The notes: generated by a model from the sequence alone, not told the origin. Counted from the stretch's first letter, positions 1-8,577 are shown. The stretch is 43,005 nt of DNA from an uncultured Rhodospirillaceae bacterium (GCA_900550445.1 URSF01000024.1:1-43005); one strand, 5' to 3'. Made by a program: numbers and translations.

Positions 1-18
1 GGGGGGGGGGGGGGGGGG
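1..18. other. Poly-G run at the left edge
   Basis: The first 18 bases are all G, with no flanking context. This is most simply a contig-end or sequencing artefact and should not be read as biology. Confidence 0.8.
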
Positions 19-58
19 ATATAGGTAATCAATGCTTTTGAAACTCAAGAAAAACGTG

Positions 59-76
59 TTCTGACCGGGGTCAGAA
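59..76. promoter_or_regulatory. Inverted repeat upstream of the LuxR-type HTH gene
   Basis: TTCTGACC-GG-GGTCAGAA is a perfect 8-bp inverted repeat with a 2-base centre, ending 24 bases before the ATG at 101. LuxR/GerE-family regulators bind palindromes of about this size, so it may be an autoregulatory operator. The symmetry is seen directly; the role is inferred. It could also form a small RNA hairpin, but no T-tract follows. Confidence 0.4.
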
Positions 77-100
77 TTGCACTGAAAGGATTTTATATTT

Positions 101-331
101 ATGTATAACTTAAAAGAAGGGATAACTCCTGTGGAAAAATACCGTTTAACGCCCAGACAGGTAGAGGTTTTACGATATCTTGCTTTGGGGCTGCAGAACA
201 AACAGATCGCTTATGAAATGGGAATAAGCATTTCGACTGTAAAGCTGCATTTGAACGGAATATATACGCGTCTGCGTGTTAATAACCGTGTTCAGGCGTT
301 ATTGCGCGCGCGGGAAGAACATATTATCTAA
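101..331 (+). CDS. Small LuxR-type (GerE) helix-turn-helix regulator
   Basis: A 76-residue protein that is almost only a GerE/LuxR DNA-binding domain. It begins with the family pattern LTPRQVEVLRYLALGLQNKQ, followed by IAYEMGISISTVKLHL (turn and recognition helix) and the VNNRVQAL C-terminal helix. There is no receiver, PAS or autoinducer domain, so it is a stand-alone output domain. The start is ATG with AAAGGA about 10 bases upstream. It converges on the pilus operon, sharing a terminator with it. Whether it controls that operon is unknown. The family call is firm; the target is not known. Confidence 0.85.
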   Translation: MYNLKEGITPVEKYRLTPRQVEVLRYLALGLQNKQIAYEMGISISTVKLHLNGIYTRLRVNNRVQALLRAREEHII

Positions 332-348
332 ATTTGTTTGCTGCACAA

Positions 349-377
349 AAAAACAGCCTCTGATAAAGGCTGTTTTT
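349..377. terminator. Bidirectional Rho-independent terminator
   Basis: AAAAACAGCC and GGCTGTTTTT (10-bp arms, 9-base loop) form a stem whose A and T tracts serve both strands. It lies between the convergent ends of the LuxR-type gene (331) and the pilR-like gene (406). Confidence 0.85.
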
Positions 378-405
378 ATAAATGAAACAATCGGGATTTC
401 TAGGG

Positions 406-1494
406 TTATCCCATCGCTTTTGTGATTTGATCCTGCATGGAAAACGTTCCCATAACGGCCCAGGCAATCGCGCCGGAAACAAACAAAGTCGCCACCATGT
501 TCAACACCGCGGCTTTTTGCGAAATACCGGTCACGCTGTTTTCCAGCCATTCGTTTGCCATTTGGTCCAACGCTCCCTGGAAGTTATCCATTTCGGAATA
601 AATACGTAAATCCCCGATGATTTCTTTATCCGGGAATCCCAATCCCGTTTTGTTTAACGCTTCTCCCAGGTTGTCCCCGTTGTTAATGAAAACCAACGCG
701 CTGTCGATACGATAAAGCAGATACGGGCTGGCGTCATGGCGCAGGGAACGCAGCGCCTGTGAAACCGGTGTCCCCGCGCGTACCAGCGCGGCCATGGCCA
801 GCATCCACGTCACGCCGACGAAAATGCGGTACAAAGACCATGGCGGCACGTTGTCAAACCAGGAACGTGTTTTGCCTTTCCACCGCCCCAGCGTCAAATA
901 AATCAGAAAGAAAACGGTCGGCAGAAAAGAAAAAGCGAGAAGCCAGTTTTTCTGAATCCATACGGACAGCTGCACCAGATCGCGGGCGCTGCCTGTCCAG
1001 CGCGTATTGGGGGCCGCGCTCATCATCGGCGGCACCATGTACACCCCGATTGCGTAAATAATCAAAACGGTCATCATGGACAAAAACATCGGGTAACTGA
1101 TCGCGCTGACCAGCGGCTGTTTCATTTTTGTCGTTCCTTCCGTCACCTTGATCAGGTTTTCCAGCGCTCCTTCCAGATGCGACACGTCACCGACCGATAA
1201 CATCAACCGTTCGCTGGCCGGCGCCCAGCCTTCCAAAGCCACTGAAAACGGATTACCGTTCTGCAGGGAACGCGACCAGTACAAAATCGCCAAAGCCAAA
1301 GGTTCATCGGGATTTTTCCCGTCATTGGTAATAATTCCCCTGATACGGTCCAAAGCGTCCATCAGGGAAAAACGGTTGCGTAAAAGGGAAATCAGTTTAC
1401 GGTAAATTTTTAACCGCGCTCCGTTGCTCATTCTGCAGATAATCATAGCGTAATAACGGTTGATATCTGCCAGGTTGAATTTACTTTTGGCCAT
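406..1494 (-). CDS. pilR: PilR-like inner-membrane platform protein of a type IVb pilus (GspF family)
   Basis: A 362-residue polytopic protein of the GspF/PilC/PilR family, the inner-membrane platform around which the assembly ATPase works. A cytoplasmic helical domain is followed by a first membrane region (LVSAISYPMFLSMMTVLIIY), a second (LLAFSFLPTVFFLIYLTLG), another cytoplasmic domain, and a C-terminal membrane helix (MVATLFVSGAIAWAVMG). It is the last gene of the row lipoprotein-pilN-pilO-pilP-pilQ-pilR, 24 bases downstream of the ATPase gene, with GAGGA before its ATG. The gene order matches the R64 thin-pilus (type IVb) cluster, which is why PilR is preferred over GspF. Confidence 0.85.
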   Translation of the reverse strand: MAKSKFNLADINRYYAMIICRMSNGARLKIYRKLISLLRNRFSLMDALDRIRGIITNDGKNPDEPLALAILYWSRSLQNGNPFSVALEGWAPASERLMLSVGDVSHLEGALENLIKVTEGTTKMKQPLVSAISYPMFLSMMTVLIIYAIGVYMVPPMMSAAPNTRWTGSARDLVQLSVWIQKNWLLAFSFLPTVFFLIYLTLGRWKGKTRSWFDNVPPWSLYRIFVGVTWMLAMAALVRAGTPVSQALRSLRHDASPYLLYRIDSALVFINNGDNLGEALNKTGLGFPDKEIIGDLRIYSEMDNFQGALDQMANEWLENSVTGISQKAAVLNMVATLFVSGAIAWAVMGTFSMQDQITKAMG

Positions 1495-1518
1495 TTGTAT
1501 CCTCTTTTTTTATTATAT

Positions 1519-3198
1519 TTAGTAAACGGGCCTTTCGTCCAGCAGACCGCACCAGCGTTCAACTTCTTCGGCGTCAATCAGGCCGTTCAACATACGTTCG
1601 ATGGAGCAGTCTTTCATTGTACGACCGCCCAGATCGCCTGTCCAGTAATCAATCGCTTTTTTGGTTTCGCCGTTGACCAGCAGATTTAAAAAAGTCGCGT
1701 CAGGCATTAAAATTTCGCCGACGACGCAACGGCCTTTACACCCGTTCCCGCCGCATTCGGGGCAGCCCGGCCCGCGCAGAAAAGCCTGTTCCATGCCAAA
1801 ATCGCCGTAAGCCTTGCGTAAACGCTGTACCGTCGGGTGATCCGGTTTTTGCGACACGGGAATACGGCAGTGCGGACAAACACGGCGGAACAAACGTTGG
1901 GAAACCATGCCTTTCATAATTTCAGGGTCGATCAGTTTAAACGTTTCAACGCCCATATCGCGGAAACGCATAACGACCGCCGGTGACGAGTTCGCATGCA
2001 GTGTCGACCATACGCCGTGGCCCGACAGAGCGCCTTTGAACGCCAGCTGAGCCGAAGACAACGTACGAATTTCCCCGATCATCAGCATGTCCGGGTCGGA
2101 ACGCAGCGACGCCGCCAGCGCTTTTGTAAACTCCTGTTCTTTCAATGCTTCTGTGTTGGCGTTTGTCACAGGCATCTGCCGCGCGCCGGGAATAGGGTAT
2201 TCGGGCGGGTCTTCCACGGTAATCAGATTTAATTCATAGTTGCGTTCCTGCAGCAAAGAAATCATGTTGCGTTGCAGCGTCGTTGATTTTCCCGATCCCG
2301 TCGGTCCCGCCACAATGATAATGCCGATCGGCACGGCGCGCAGACGGTAAAACATATCGGCTTCGCGCTGCGTGTATCCCAGCGCCATCAAATCGCCGGC
2401 GTTATCAGGGTCTTCGTCGGCATACAGCAGACGCATAACCAGATACCGCGTTCCGAAAGCAATCGGGTTAAACTGCAGACGTACCCCTAATACCAGTTTC
2501 GGCAGACGCAACTTGCCGTTTGAACCGCGCAGCGGAGCGTCCCCGATTTTTTGTGCCGCCTGATATTCGTTCTGCGCATAGTTCGCGTCTGAAATGTCGG
2601 AAGAAGCAAAAGCCGCGCGGACGAACGCTTCCCCCCATTCTTTTGTATTTTCCAGAACGACCTGCATCATACCGTTTTGGCGGAAAAAGACTTCCGTTTT
2701 ATGCGTGCCGACGACGACATGTACGTCTGAAACCTTAACGGCAGCCGCTTTGCTTAAAACGGCCACATAGTCTTTCTGCATTTGCAGCTGTTCCAGATCG
2801 GCCGCGCTGCCGGTTTCTTCGGGAGCTTCTTCCGGCGCTTCTTTTTCGGCGCGGTCGTAAATGGCTTTAATCAGGTTGGACGGAACGTATTCCGCTTTGT
2901 TGACCTGCAGTTTCTTTTTTCTGGCCAGCACTTCAAAACTTAAGACGCGGCCGTCGAATTTATGTTCCGAACTGACCAGAAAACGTCCGTTGTCGAACAA
3001 AGCCAACAGATTGCGCGTGTCGTCTTTAACGGGAAAAGACCCGGAAGGCGCCGTAATACACTTACCGTTGGCAAACAGTTCGTTTAAAACTTCCGAACTT
3101 TTTTTAGGGGCCGCTTTTGCCGGCTGCGCCGGCGCGGCAGAACCGCTTTGCGCAGCTGGCGAAGCGGTTCCTGTTTTTGGTTTAGCTGGTAATGGCAT
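1519..3198 (-). CDS. pilQ: PilQ-like type IVb pilus assembly ATPase (GspE/PilB family)
   Basis: A 559-residue secretion ATPase. Residues 1-33 are an Ala/Pro-rich tail. The motor carries Walker A GPTGSGKS (298-305), Asp box TVEDPPE (327-333), Walker B DMLMIGEIR (370-378) and His box STLHAN (398-403). Cysteines 441, 444, 479 and 482 form the zinc tetrad typical of GspE/PilB extension ATPases; 487 and 491 are extra. It would power pilus extension at the inner membrane with PilR. No second, retraction-type ATPase lies in the window. The ATG has AAGG about 10 bases upstream. The same family includes DotB and VirB11, but the gene order and zinc tetrad favour PilQ. Confidence 0.88.
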   Translation of the reverse strand: MPLPAKPKTGTASPAAQSGSAAPAQPAKAAPKKSSEVLNELFANGKCITAPSGSFPVKDDTRNLLALFDNGRFLVSSEHKFDGRVLSFEVLARKKKLQVNKAEYVPSNLIKAIYDRAEKEAPEEAPEETGSAADLEQLQMQKDYVAVLSKAAAVKVSDVHVVVGTHKTEVFFRQNGMMQVVLENTKEWGEAFVRAAFASSDISDANYAQNEYQAAQKIGDAPLRGSNGKLRLPKLVLGVRLQFNPIAFGTRYLVMRLLYADEDPDNAGDLMALGYTQREADMFYRLRAVPIGIIIVAGPTGSGKSTTLQRNMISLLQERNYELNLITVEDPPEYPIPGARQMPVTNANTEALKEQEFTKALAASLRSDPDMLMIGEIRTLSSAQLAFKGALSGHGVWSTLHANSSPAVVMRFRDMGVETFKLIDPEIMKGMVSQRLFRRVCPHCRIPVSQKPDHPTVQRLRKAYGDFGMEQAFLRGPGCPECGGNGCKGRCVVGEILMPDATFLNLLVNGETKKAIDYWTGDLGGRTMKDCSIERMLNGLIDAEEVERWCGLLDERPVY

Positions 3199-3241
3199 TC
3201 TCGTTCAACCTTCTTTCATGCGGCATATTGCCTTTAAAAGC

Positions 3242-3266
3242 CGGCAGGGAAACGGGTTCCCTGCCG
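3242..3266 (-). terminator. Intercistronic hairpin between pilP and pilQ
   Basis: CGGCAGGGAA and TTCCCTGCCG form a perfect 10-bp stem with a 5-base loop, 11 bases after the pilP-like stop. In the transcript it is followed by GCTTTT, a modest T-tract. It may be a leaky terminator or an mRNA 3'-end stabiliser that lowers ATPase and PilR levels relative to the upstream subunits. Confidence 0.6.
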
Positions 3267-3276
3267 AAACGGTTAT

Positions 3277-4830
3277 TTATTTGGCCAGACTTGCCCCCGA
3301 AAAGGTCGGCCCTACACCGGCGTTAGCCGAAATCGGCGTTGATCTGCGACGGCGTTCGGCTCGTCTTTGCGCGCGGCGTTGATCACGCTCATTTCGTTCC
3401 TCCTGGGCGCTTTGATTGTTATCCTGCCCCGCCGGAACGGCAGCCGTCTGGTCAGACAGCAGTCCTGCGGACGGGAAACCGATCATTTCCTTATCTTTAC
3501 CGATTTGGACCAGAACAAAGTCTTTGTCAATATCAATGACCGTATGTCCTGTCGGCAATATGGTTGATTTTTTCGCAAAGAAAGTCGTTCTGTCTTTTTT
3601 GGAAATCAGTTTGGCAATCAAAGCGCCGGCCGTACCGCGGATTTCCGAAACGGCATACAAAGCCGAAGCGGGTTCGCGCGCTTTTGTTTCCTGATTTTCC
3701 CCTTCTGCCGGCACTTCTGTCGTCAAAGCTTCGCCTGCTTTTTTCTTTGTCAACAGATCTTCGCCTGTTGACGTTAACGCTTTCGGAATACGCGAAGACG
3801 CCGAACGTTTGATTTTTGCCGGTCGCGTAGCCGCCATTAAAATGGGTTTCAGGTTGTTTAAACGAACCAGAGAAGCCGCATCGTATTTCTTTTTTAATTC
3901 GGCTCTTTCCTGTTTGATTTTTTCTTTTTCTTCTTTTTCCTTTTGAATTCGGGCGGCTTCTTCGTCCTTCATTTTTTGGATACGGCGGTCTTCTTCGCGT
4001 TTCAGGGCGGCTTCAATCTGTTTTTGACGGATTTCGGCTCTTTGCTTCCTTTCCAAAGCTTCCTGACGTTTTAAATCCTGTGCCAATTCCCATTCCAGAC
4101 GGGCCTGCGTCATTTTTTCACGCCGTTCAATTTCGTCAAATAACATCTGGCGGTTGGACGTTTTTAACGCGTCGATTTCGGAACGCAGCTGTTCACGTTT
4201 TAACTGCAGCATTAATGTGCTGTTTTCGCGTTCCATTTCGGCCATTTCGCGGAAAATGTCGCTGGATACCTTTCCCAAGATCTGTTCGCTGGGCGGTGTG
4301 GACAAATTCATGGCTCCTGCACCGGACGAACCAAAATCCAGGCTGGGGGTTGCCGGCGCGGAAATATTGGCCGGAGGCGGCGGTACGTTTACGTCCATTG
4401 ACGGGGCCGGATCGGGCAGCGGCGCCGGTATATCCAGTGACAACTGCGGTTCCGCCGGCGTGGGAACGGGTTCCGGCGCTAATGACAATTCCGGAACAGA
4501 CGGCGCGGGAGTTTGGACGTCAGCGGCGGGGACGTTATTTGTTCCTTCTGCGGCAGGGGCCGGTGCCGGCGTTTCTGTTTTCGTTTCTTCGGCCGGTTTT
4601 GCGGCGTCAGCGGGAACAGCCGGGTCTGTTTTCGGCGTGTCGGCCGGTTTTGCGGCGTCAGCAGAAACAGCCGGATCCGTTTTCGGCGTATCGGCCGGTT
4701 TCACGGCGTCAACGGGAGCCGGATCCGCGAAAAAAGAATCGTCAAACAAATCATCTGCGTTTGCTGCCGGTGCGGATATGGAAATAACCATAGCCGCCAG
4801 CCAAAAATGTTTTCTAAGGAATTGGTTCAT
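3277..4830 (-). CDS. pilP: PilP-like periplasmic pilus protein with long Pro-rich and charged-helix regions
   Basis: A 517-residue exported protein. The chosen ATG (4830) gives a clean signal peptide, FWLAAMVISISAPAANA, and has AAGGA 7 bases upstream; the longer reading from 4872 has no such features. After the signal come a Pro/Ala-rich segment (about 25-180) with a 17-residue tandem repeat, and a very charged Glu/Lys/Arg helix of about 130 residues (190-320). The small C-terminal domain (about 390-460) reads EIRGTAGALIAKLISKK then GHTVIDIDKDFVLVQIG, resembling type IV pilus PilP domains. It overlaps the end of pilO by 17 bases. Only the C-terminal domain supports the name; the helix and linker make it much longer than typical PilP. 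Confidence 0.65.
   Translation of the reverse strand: MNQFLRKHFWLAAMVISISAPAANADDLFDDSFFADPAPVDAVKPADTPKTDPAVSADAAKPADTPKTDPAVPADAAKPAEETKTETPAPAPAAEGTNNVPAADVQTPAPSVPELSLAPEPVPTPAEPQLSLDIPAPLPDPAPSMDVNVPPPPANISAPATPSLDFGSSGAGAMNLSTPPSEQILGKVSSDIFREMAEMERENSTLMLQLKREQLRSEIDALKTSNRQMLFDEIERREKMTQARLEWELAQDLKRQEALERKQRAEIRQKQIEAALKREEDRRIQKMKDEEAARIQKEKEEKEKIKQERAELKKKYDAASLVRLNNLKPILMAATRPAKIKRSASSRIPKALTSTGEDLLTKKKAGEALTTEVPAEGENQETKAREPASALYAVSEIRGTAGALIAKLISKKDRTTFFAKKSTILPTGHTVIDIDKDFVLVQIGKDKEMIGFPSAGLLSDQTAAVPAGQDNNQSAQEERNERDQRRAQRRAERRRRSTPISANAGVGPTFSGASLAK
3871..4263 (-). other. Region coding a ~130-residue highly charged helix in the PilP-like protein
   Basis: The encoded segment is almost uninterrupted Glu/Lys/Arg/Gln with regular Ala/Leu/Ile and no Pro or Gly, for example RQKQIEAALKREEDRRIQK. 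If helical it would be roughly 20 nm long, as a coiled coil or single alpha-helix. This is enough to act as a rigid spacer in the periplasm. Confidence 0.65.
4600..4701 (-). repeat. 51-bp tandem repeat (2 full copies) in pilP
   Basis: It encodes two consecutive copies of the 17-residue unit KPADTPKTDPAV(S/P)ADAA, with a degenerate third start (KPAEETKTE) just after. It lies in the Pro/Ala-rich linker following the signal peptide, so it is probably disordered and length-variable. Confidence 0.75.
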
Positions 4831-6199
4831 AGATTTGTCCTTCATAAGTCCAGATGTTGCTGTTCGGTTCATAATTCAAGTGCAAAATTTCCAAAGCCGG
4901 AAATTTATTAAACATTGTCAGCCATTCTTCCATCGGCAGATCGGAAGAAAACACGAATTTTAAACGCGGATATGTCCGAATTTCTTTTATTTCCGTTCCC
5001 AGACCGTCTTTGGTCGTCTGAGCCTGACGTTGCGTTCTTTCTTCTGACAGACCGATCGGCATATTAATGGCCTGGAAAATATTATTTAATTCTTCGCGTG
5101 ATTCGTAAACCATCATTTTCGGCGCCTGTGAATGAATGGCCACGTCGCCGATTGACAGGCTGACGATTGCCGTTTTTCCCGAATTGTCGATTAAAAAATC
5201 CAATCCGCGCGTATTATATTCTTCAAAAGCGCGTTTAATCCACCCCAAATGTCCCCACTGCATCGTCCATGTCGTTGATAATCCCGAAGCGGAACAGGAA
5301 ATCTGTCCCAGCGTCCAGCCCGGAACAACCATGGTTTTCACCTGCTGCACGGCCGCTTGGCAGCGGTTCAGCAAGTCTTCGGTGACGACCAGTTTTTCCC
5401 ATGGGTGAATGATGACTTCCTGTTGTTTGGGGGCTTCTTCTTCAAACAAAGGTTTCATTGGCGCCAACGGTCGGATTACGGGTTTATCTTCCGCGAACAA
5501 TCCGGAAATCAATTTGTATCCGATAAATAAAACCAACACCCCGGCGCCAATAGTGATCAGTTTCATTTTCTGGCGCTGGGATTTGTTGATGTGCATCAGC
5601 TTTGAACTGCCGGGAGCCTTTAAAATATCCCACAGATCAACTTCTTCGGTGCCTTCGATTTCCCACGACGCCGGCGCGATTTTGCGCCCCCAGTCGGGCA
5701 CAGCCATCATTGCGTAAAAAGCCCGTTTGGCGTCTTCTTCATTCAGATACAGCATGTCTTCTTCGGACAGAATCAGATCGTTTCTGATGGCGATGAACCA
5801 CCAACCTTCGTCCACTTCAAAAACGGCGACGGAGGACGGCTTGTCCTGAAATAATTCGGCGATCGCCGCCGCGGCGGACGGCATGCCGGCTTTGTGTCCT
5901 TCGGTGGAATTACCGATACCGTATTGCGGCGATGTTCCCTGCCGCAGGCAGAACAGGTCGGCGCCTTCCATGAAATTGTCGACTGTTTCCTGAACTTCGG
6001 GATAAGGATCGTTCGTGTCCTGCAGCGGCTGCCAGAACAATGTGACGGCATATGTCGTATCGTTTACGACCATTGTCGGCCCCCAGGACGGTTCGGAATT
6101 TTCGTCTTCCTCCGTATCCTGTCCGATCAGAACGTCGTCTTCGCCGGATTCTTCCTCCAGATCGTCCACGGTCAGTTCTTCATCATCATCTACAGCCAT
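4814..6199 (-). CDS. pilO: PilO-like type IVb pilus accessory protein
   Basis: A 461-residue bitopic inner-membrane protein. An acidic N-terminal tail (DDDEELTVDDLEEES) is followed by a cytoplasmic domain (about 45-195). That domain shows the PilO-accessory pattern LFWQPL, AIAELF and a Trp/Asp-rich stretch ending in VPDWGRKIAP. One membrane helix (LITIGAGVLVLFIGYKLI, about 213-230) and a periplasmic domain of about 200 residues follow. Family and gene order match R64 PilO, which is required for thin-pilus biogenesis. It ends 17 bases inside the pilP gene and begins 14 bases after pilN ends. The assignment rests on topology, motif feel and synteny. Confidence 0.7.
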   Translation of the reverse strand: MAVDDDEELTVDDLEEESGEDDVLIGQDTEEDENSEPSWGPTMVVNDTTYAVTLFWQPLQDTNDPYPEVQETVDNFMEGADLFCLRQGTSPQYGIGNSTEGHKAGMPSAAAAIAELFQDKPSSVAVFEVDEGWWFIAIRNDLILSEEDMLYLNEEDAKRAFYAMMAVPDWGRKIAPASWEIEGTEEVDLWDILKAPGSSKLMHINKSQRQKMKLITIGAGVLVLFIGYKLISGLFAEDKPVIRPLAPMKPLFEEEAPKQQEVIIHPWEKLVVTEDLLNRCQAAVQQVKTMVVPGWTLGQISCSASGLSTTWTMQWGHLGWIKRAFEEYNTRGLDFLIDNSGKTAIVSLSIGDVAIHSQAPKMMVYESREELNNIFQAINMPIGLSEERTQRQAQTTKDGLGTEIKEIRTYPRLKFVFSSDLPMEEWLTMFNKFPALEILHLNYEPNSNIWTYEGQIYEPIP

Positions 6200-6213
6200 G
6201 CCTAACTATCCTG

Positions 6214-7818
6214 TTATACGTTCAACATTCTTGTTTCCGGTGACAACGGGGAAATCAGTACTTCCGGCGTCATCAGAATAACCATGACGTTGCGGGATTT
6301 TTCAGCCTGATTCTGATAAGAGAAAAGCTGTTTGTCATTCCCTGTTGAAGACTGCACCTGTTCAAATCCTGTCAGCATCAGCGTTGCCCCCGACATCATG
6401 GCGACTTCCTGAACGAAACCGCGGGTTCTGATTTTCGGCAGCTGAACTACGGTTTGAGACGTTTCCGCGTCTTCTCCCGTTCCGGTGCCGCCGCCGGTAG
6501 CCCTGCCCATTTCTTCCAATTCGGTTAATGTCATTGTAAACATCATCAGTAAACGGCCGTGATCCAGAATGCGCGGCAAGACTTCCATTGTAAAACCGTA
6601 ATTGATTTTTGCCGGCGTGATTGAAACAGACGTCGTGTCGGAATTCATCGTTGTTTCAATCTTTTCTACATAGGATTCGTCTGTCGAAACCTGAATCGGC
6701 GCGATTCTGTTATTCATGGTCGTAATAGAAGCGCTGGTCATCAAAGACGTTGTTCCCTGTGTTTTCAAAGCCTGTATGACCAGATTGGTCGTGTCGATAT
6801 GTTTGTCCCCGGGAATTAATGTCATTCCCAGATTGCTGGTGACGCCTTCAAGCGATGCCGTGCTTGACGTTAAATCAAATTTCAGTTTTTCATTGATGAA
6901 ATTTAAAACTGACGTCACGTTTATGGCCGATTGTTGAGAATCGCTCAGCGTAACGTTCAGAACTTTAACGGAAATAGCGACCTGACGCGCCAGTTTTTCA
7001 TTCATGCTGTTGACGTATTGGGAGATACGCTGCAGCGTAAACGGCGGCGCTGTTACGGTCATTGTGCCGTTTGTCGGAATAATATTCAGCGTGGCGCCTT
7101 CCGGCAGCATGGCAGTGACGGCCTGTTCCAGCTGGGACCAGAAATCAAGCTGAATGGAAGAATCCATCGAAGCCGACGTCGAACCGCCGCTTTCGCCCGA
7201 TGACGTACCGGCGATGTTGGCGCTCATGTTGGAAGTAACGGGCAAAGCGTAAATCGTAAAGACGCGCGTTTCCATTTTATAGAAAGTAATGACGCCGTTT
7301 TTATATCTCCACCACAAAGCGAAACGGGATACGATTTGATCCAGCAGTCCGCTTAATTTCCCGGAATATGCCGGCATAAACAGTTCCGTGCTGGTGTTGC
7401 TGGAAACGCCGCCGATTTCACTGACGTTTGTTTCCCCCTGCGTTGCGTCTTTGACTTCGTTTAAGATCATGTCGTCGACGCGGACGGTAATTCCTGTCAG
7501 CGATGTAATCTGTTCGGAAATCTGCAGCAAAGAAACCGGAGAAGTGCTGACCAAAGTAATCCCGTCGTCCGTTTCAAAACGGGCCGGCAGCGGATCGCCT
7601 TCGTTAACGCGGATACTTTGATTGCCCAGCCAAATGTCGTCCTTAACGGCGATTGTGTCCATTTTATACTGTTCGGCCGGCCTGAACGGCTGTTCAAGCG
7701 TTCCCTGAATTTTATCGACCATTCTGTCGACGTCTTTTAAATTCGACCGGTAAAGGCTGCACGAAGTCAGTCCGATCAGGCAGGCGCCGAAAATAAAGAA
7801 TAATTGTTTAGTCCGCAT
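6214..7818 (-). CDS. pilN: PilN-like lipoprotein secretin (outer-membrane pore)
   Basis: A 534-residue secretin of the type IVb (PilN/BfpB) family. The N-terminus is a lipoprotein signal with lipobox GLTSC, so Cys20 is expected to be lipidated and to help outer-membrane targeting. The N0-like region (about 65-130) reads IWLGNQSIRVNEGDPLPARF and ISEQITSLTGITVRVDD. Further N-domains follow, then the C-terminal secretin core with RTRGFVQEVAMMSGATLMLTGF. A strong AGGAGG precedes the ATG by 6 bases. It overlaps the upstream TcpQ-type lipoprotein gene by 11 bases, so the two are translationally linked. It would form the outer-membrane gate of the pilus. Confidence 0.88.
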   Translation of the reverse strand: MRTKQLFFIFGACLIGLTSCSLYRSNLKDVDRMVDKIQGTLEQPFRPAEQYKMDTIAVKDDIWLGNQSIRVNEGDPLPARFETDDGITLVSTSPVSLLQISEQITSLTGITVRVDDMILNEVKDATQGETNVSEIGGVSSNTSTELFMPAYSGKLSGLLDQIVSRFALWWRYKNGVITFYKMETRVFTIYALPVTSNMSANIAGTSSGESGGSTSASMDSSIQLDFWSQLEQAVTAMLPEGATLNIIPTNGTMTVTAPPFTLQRISQYVNSMNEKLARQVAISVKVLNVTLSDSQQSAINVTSVLNFINEKLKFDLTSSTASLEGVTSNLGMTLIPGDKHIDTTNLVIQALKTQGTTSLMTSASITTMNNRIAPIQVSTDESYVEKIETTMNSDTTSVSITPAKINYGFTMEVLPRILDHGRLLMMFTMTLTELEEMGRATGGGTGTGEDAETSQTVVQLPKIRTRGFVQEVAMMSGATLMLTGFEQVQSSTGNDKQLFSYQNQAEKSRNVMVILMTPEVLISPLSPETRMLNV

Positions 7819-8497
7819 TTTCGTCCTCCTGAGTCGTCACTACCAATACGCGGTTGCCTTTGTAAAATGTCCCCCATGGAGCCGGCCTGGCGCGGGCGAA
7901 TGAACGGATCAAAGCCGAAGCCACGTCCATAAAGCGTCCGCGGAACATGGCGCCTGCTTCCAGAACATATTCGCGGTCGGTGCTCCATACAACGCGCCAG
8001 CCCGCCTTGTCCCCCCATTGCGTCAGCAAAGAACGCACGGAAGATCCTTCTGTCGCCAGCCAGTCTTCAACCGGATCCGCAGGGTCGTAAATTTCTTCTC
8101 CGCCGCCGGTTCCGTTTGAATTGTCCGCGGAAGAAGCGTTGTCGTTTTGGGAATTGGACGCAGTTTGATTTTGGGCGTTGTTCAGCATGTCGGCATTCAA
8201 AGCGGTTTCTTTTGAGCTGTCATAGCTGTATAAACCGTTTGCTCCGACTGTTCCGGGCGCCGTCGCGGCCAAATCCTCTCCGCGGTATCCATAGGTGTTC
8301 TGCAAAACATCGGGCGGTGTTCTTTGCCCGAATTGCCCGCCGCCGACAGGCGCCGTAAAGTCAGGGGCCGCGGAAACGGTGCCGGCGGAAACGCCGGGCC
8401 ACGCCTGGTCGCCTTCGATCAGCTGAGTGCATCCGTTCAGTAAAAAAACAGCCGTGAAGATGCTGAATATACTGATTTTTTTATATGGATACGCCAT
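7808..8497 (-). CDS. PilL/TcpQ-like lipoprotein, secretin partner
   Basis: A 229-residue lipoprotein (lipobox LLNGC, Cys23). A low-complexity Asn/Ser/Gly linker leads to a C-terminal domain of about 95 residues resembling the TcpQ/PilL C-terminal domain (WLATEGSSVRSLLTQWGDKA, then ALIRSFARARPAPWG and NRVLVVTTQ). Such small domains bind the secretin and help it reach or assemble in the outer membrane; DotD has a related fold. The ATG at 8497 is preceded by GGAG; an in-frame TTG four codons upstream lacks an RBS. It is the first gene of the pil operon. The exact R64 counterpart (PilL) is inferred. Confidence 0.7.
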   Translation of the reverse strand: MAYPYKKISIFSIFTAVFLLNGCTQLIEGDQAWPGVSAGTVSAAPDFTAPVGGGQFGQRTPPDVLQNTYGYRGEDLAATAPGTVGANGLYSYDSSKETALNADMLNNAQNQTASNSQNDNASSADNSNGTGGGEEIYDPADPVEDWLATEGSSVRSLLTQWGDKAGWRVVWSTDREYVLEAGAMFRGRFMDVASALIRSFARARPAPWGTFYKGNRVLVVTTQEDENAD

Positions 8498-8537
8498 AAT
8501 AATCTCCAAAATTTAAAAATCAAAACGCTTCTTTAGG

Positions 8538-8566
8538 GTTATAATTAAAGCATTAAATTATTTAAA
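8538..8566 (-). promoter_or_regulatory. Candidate promoter of the pil operon
   Basis: Read on the minus strand: TTTAAA (8566-8561), a 17-base spacer, then TATAAC (8543-8538). That is 4/6 and 5/6 matches to the sigma-70 boxes, with transcription expected near 8531, giving a leader of about 33 bases. The surrounding AT-richness means it could be fortuitous. Confidence 0.4.
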
Positions 8567-8577
8567 AAATCCTTTAT

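Noticed and set aside
1..18. Poly-G tract as a regulatory or quadruplex element
   Set aside because: It sits exactly at the sequence end with no flank; a sequencing or assembly artefact is far more likely.
4154..4963. Plus-strand 269-residue Gly/Ala/Ser-rich ORF opposite pilP
   Set aside because: It is the reverse reading of the Pro/Ala-rich, GC-rich part of pilP; no RBS or family similarity.
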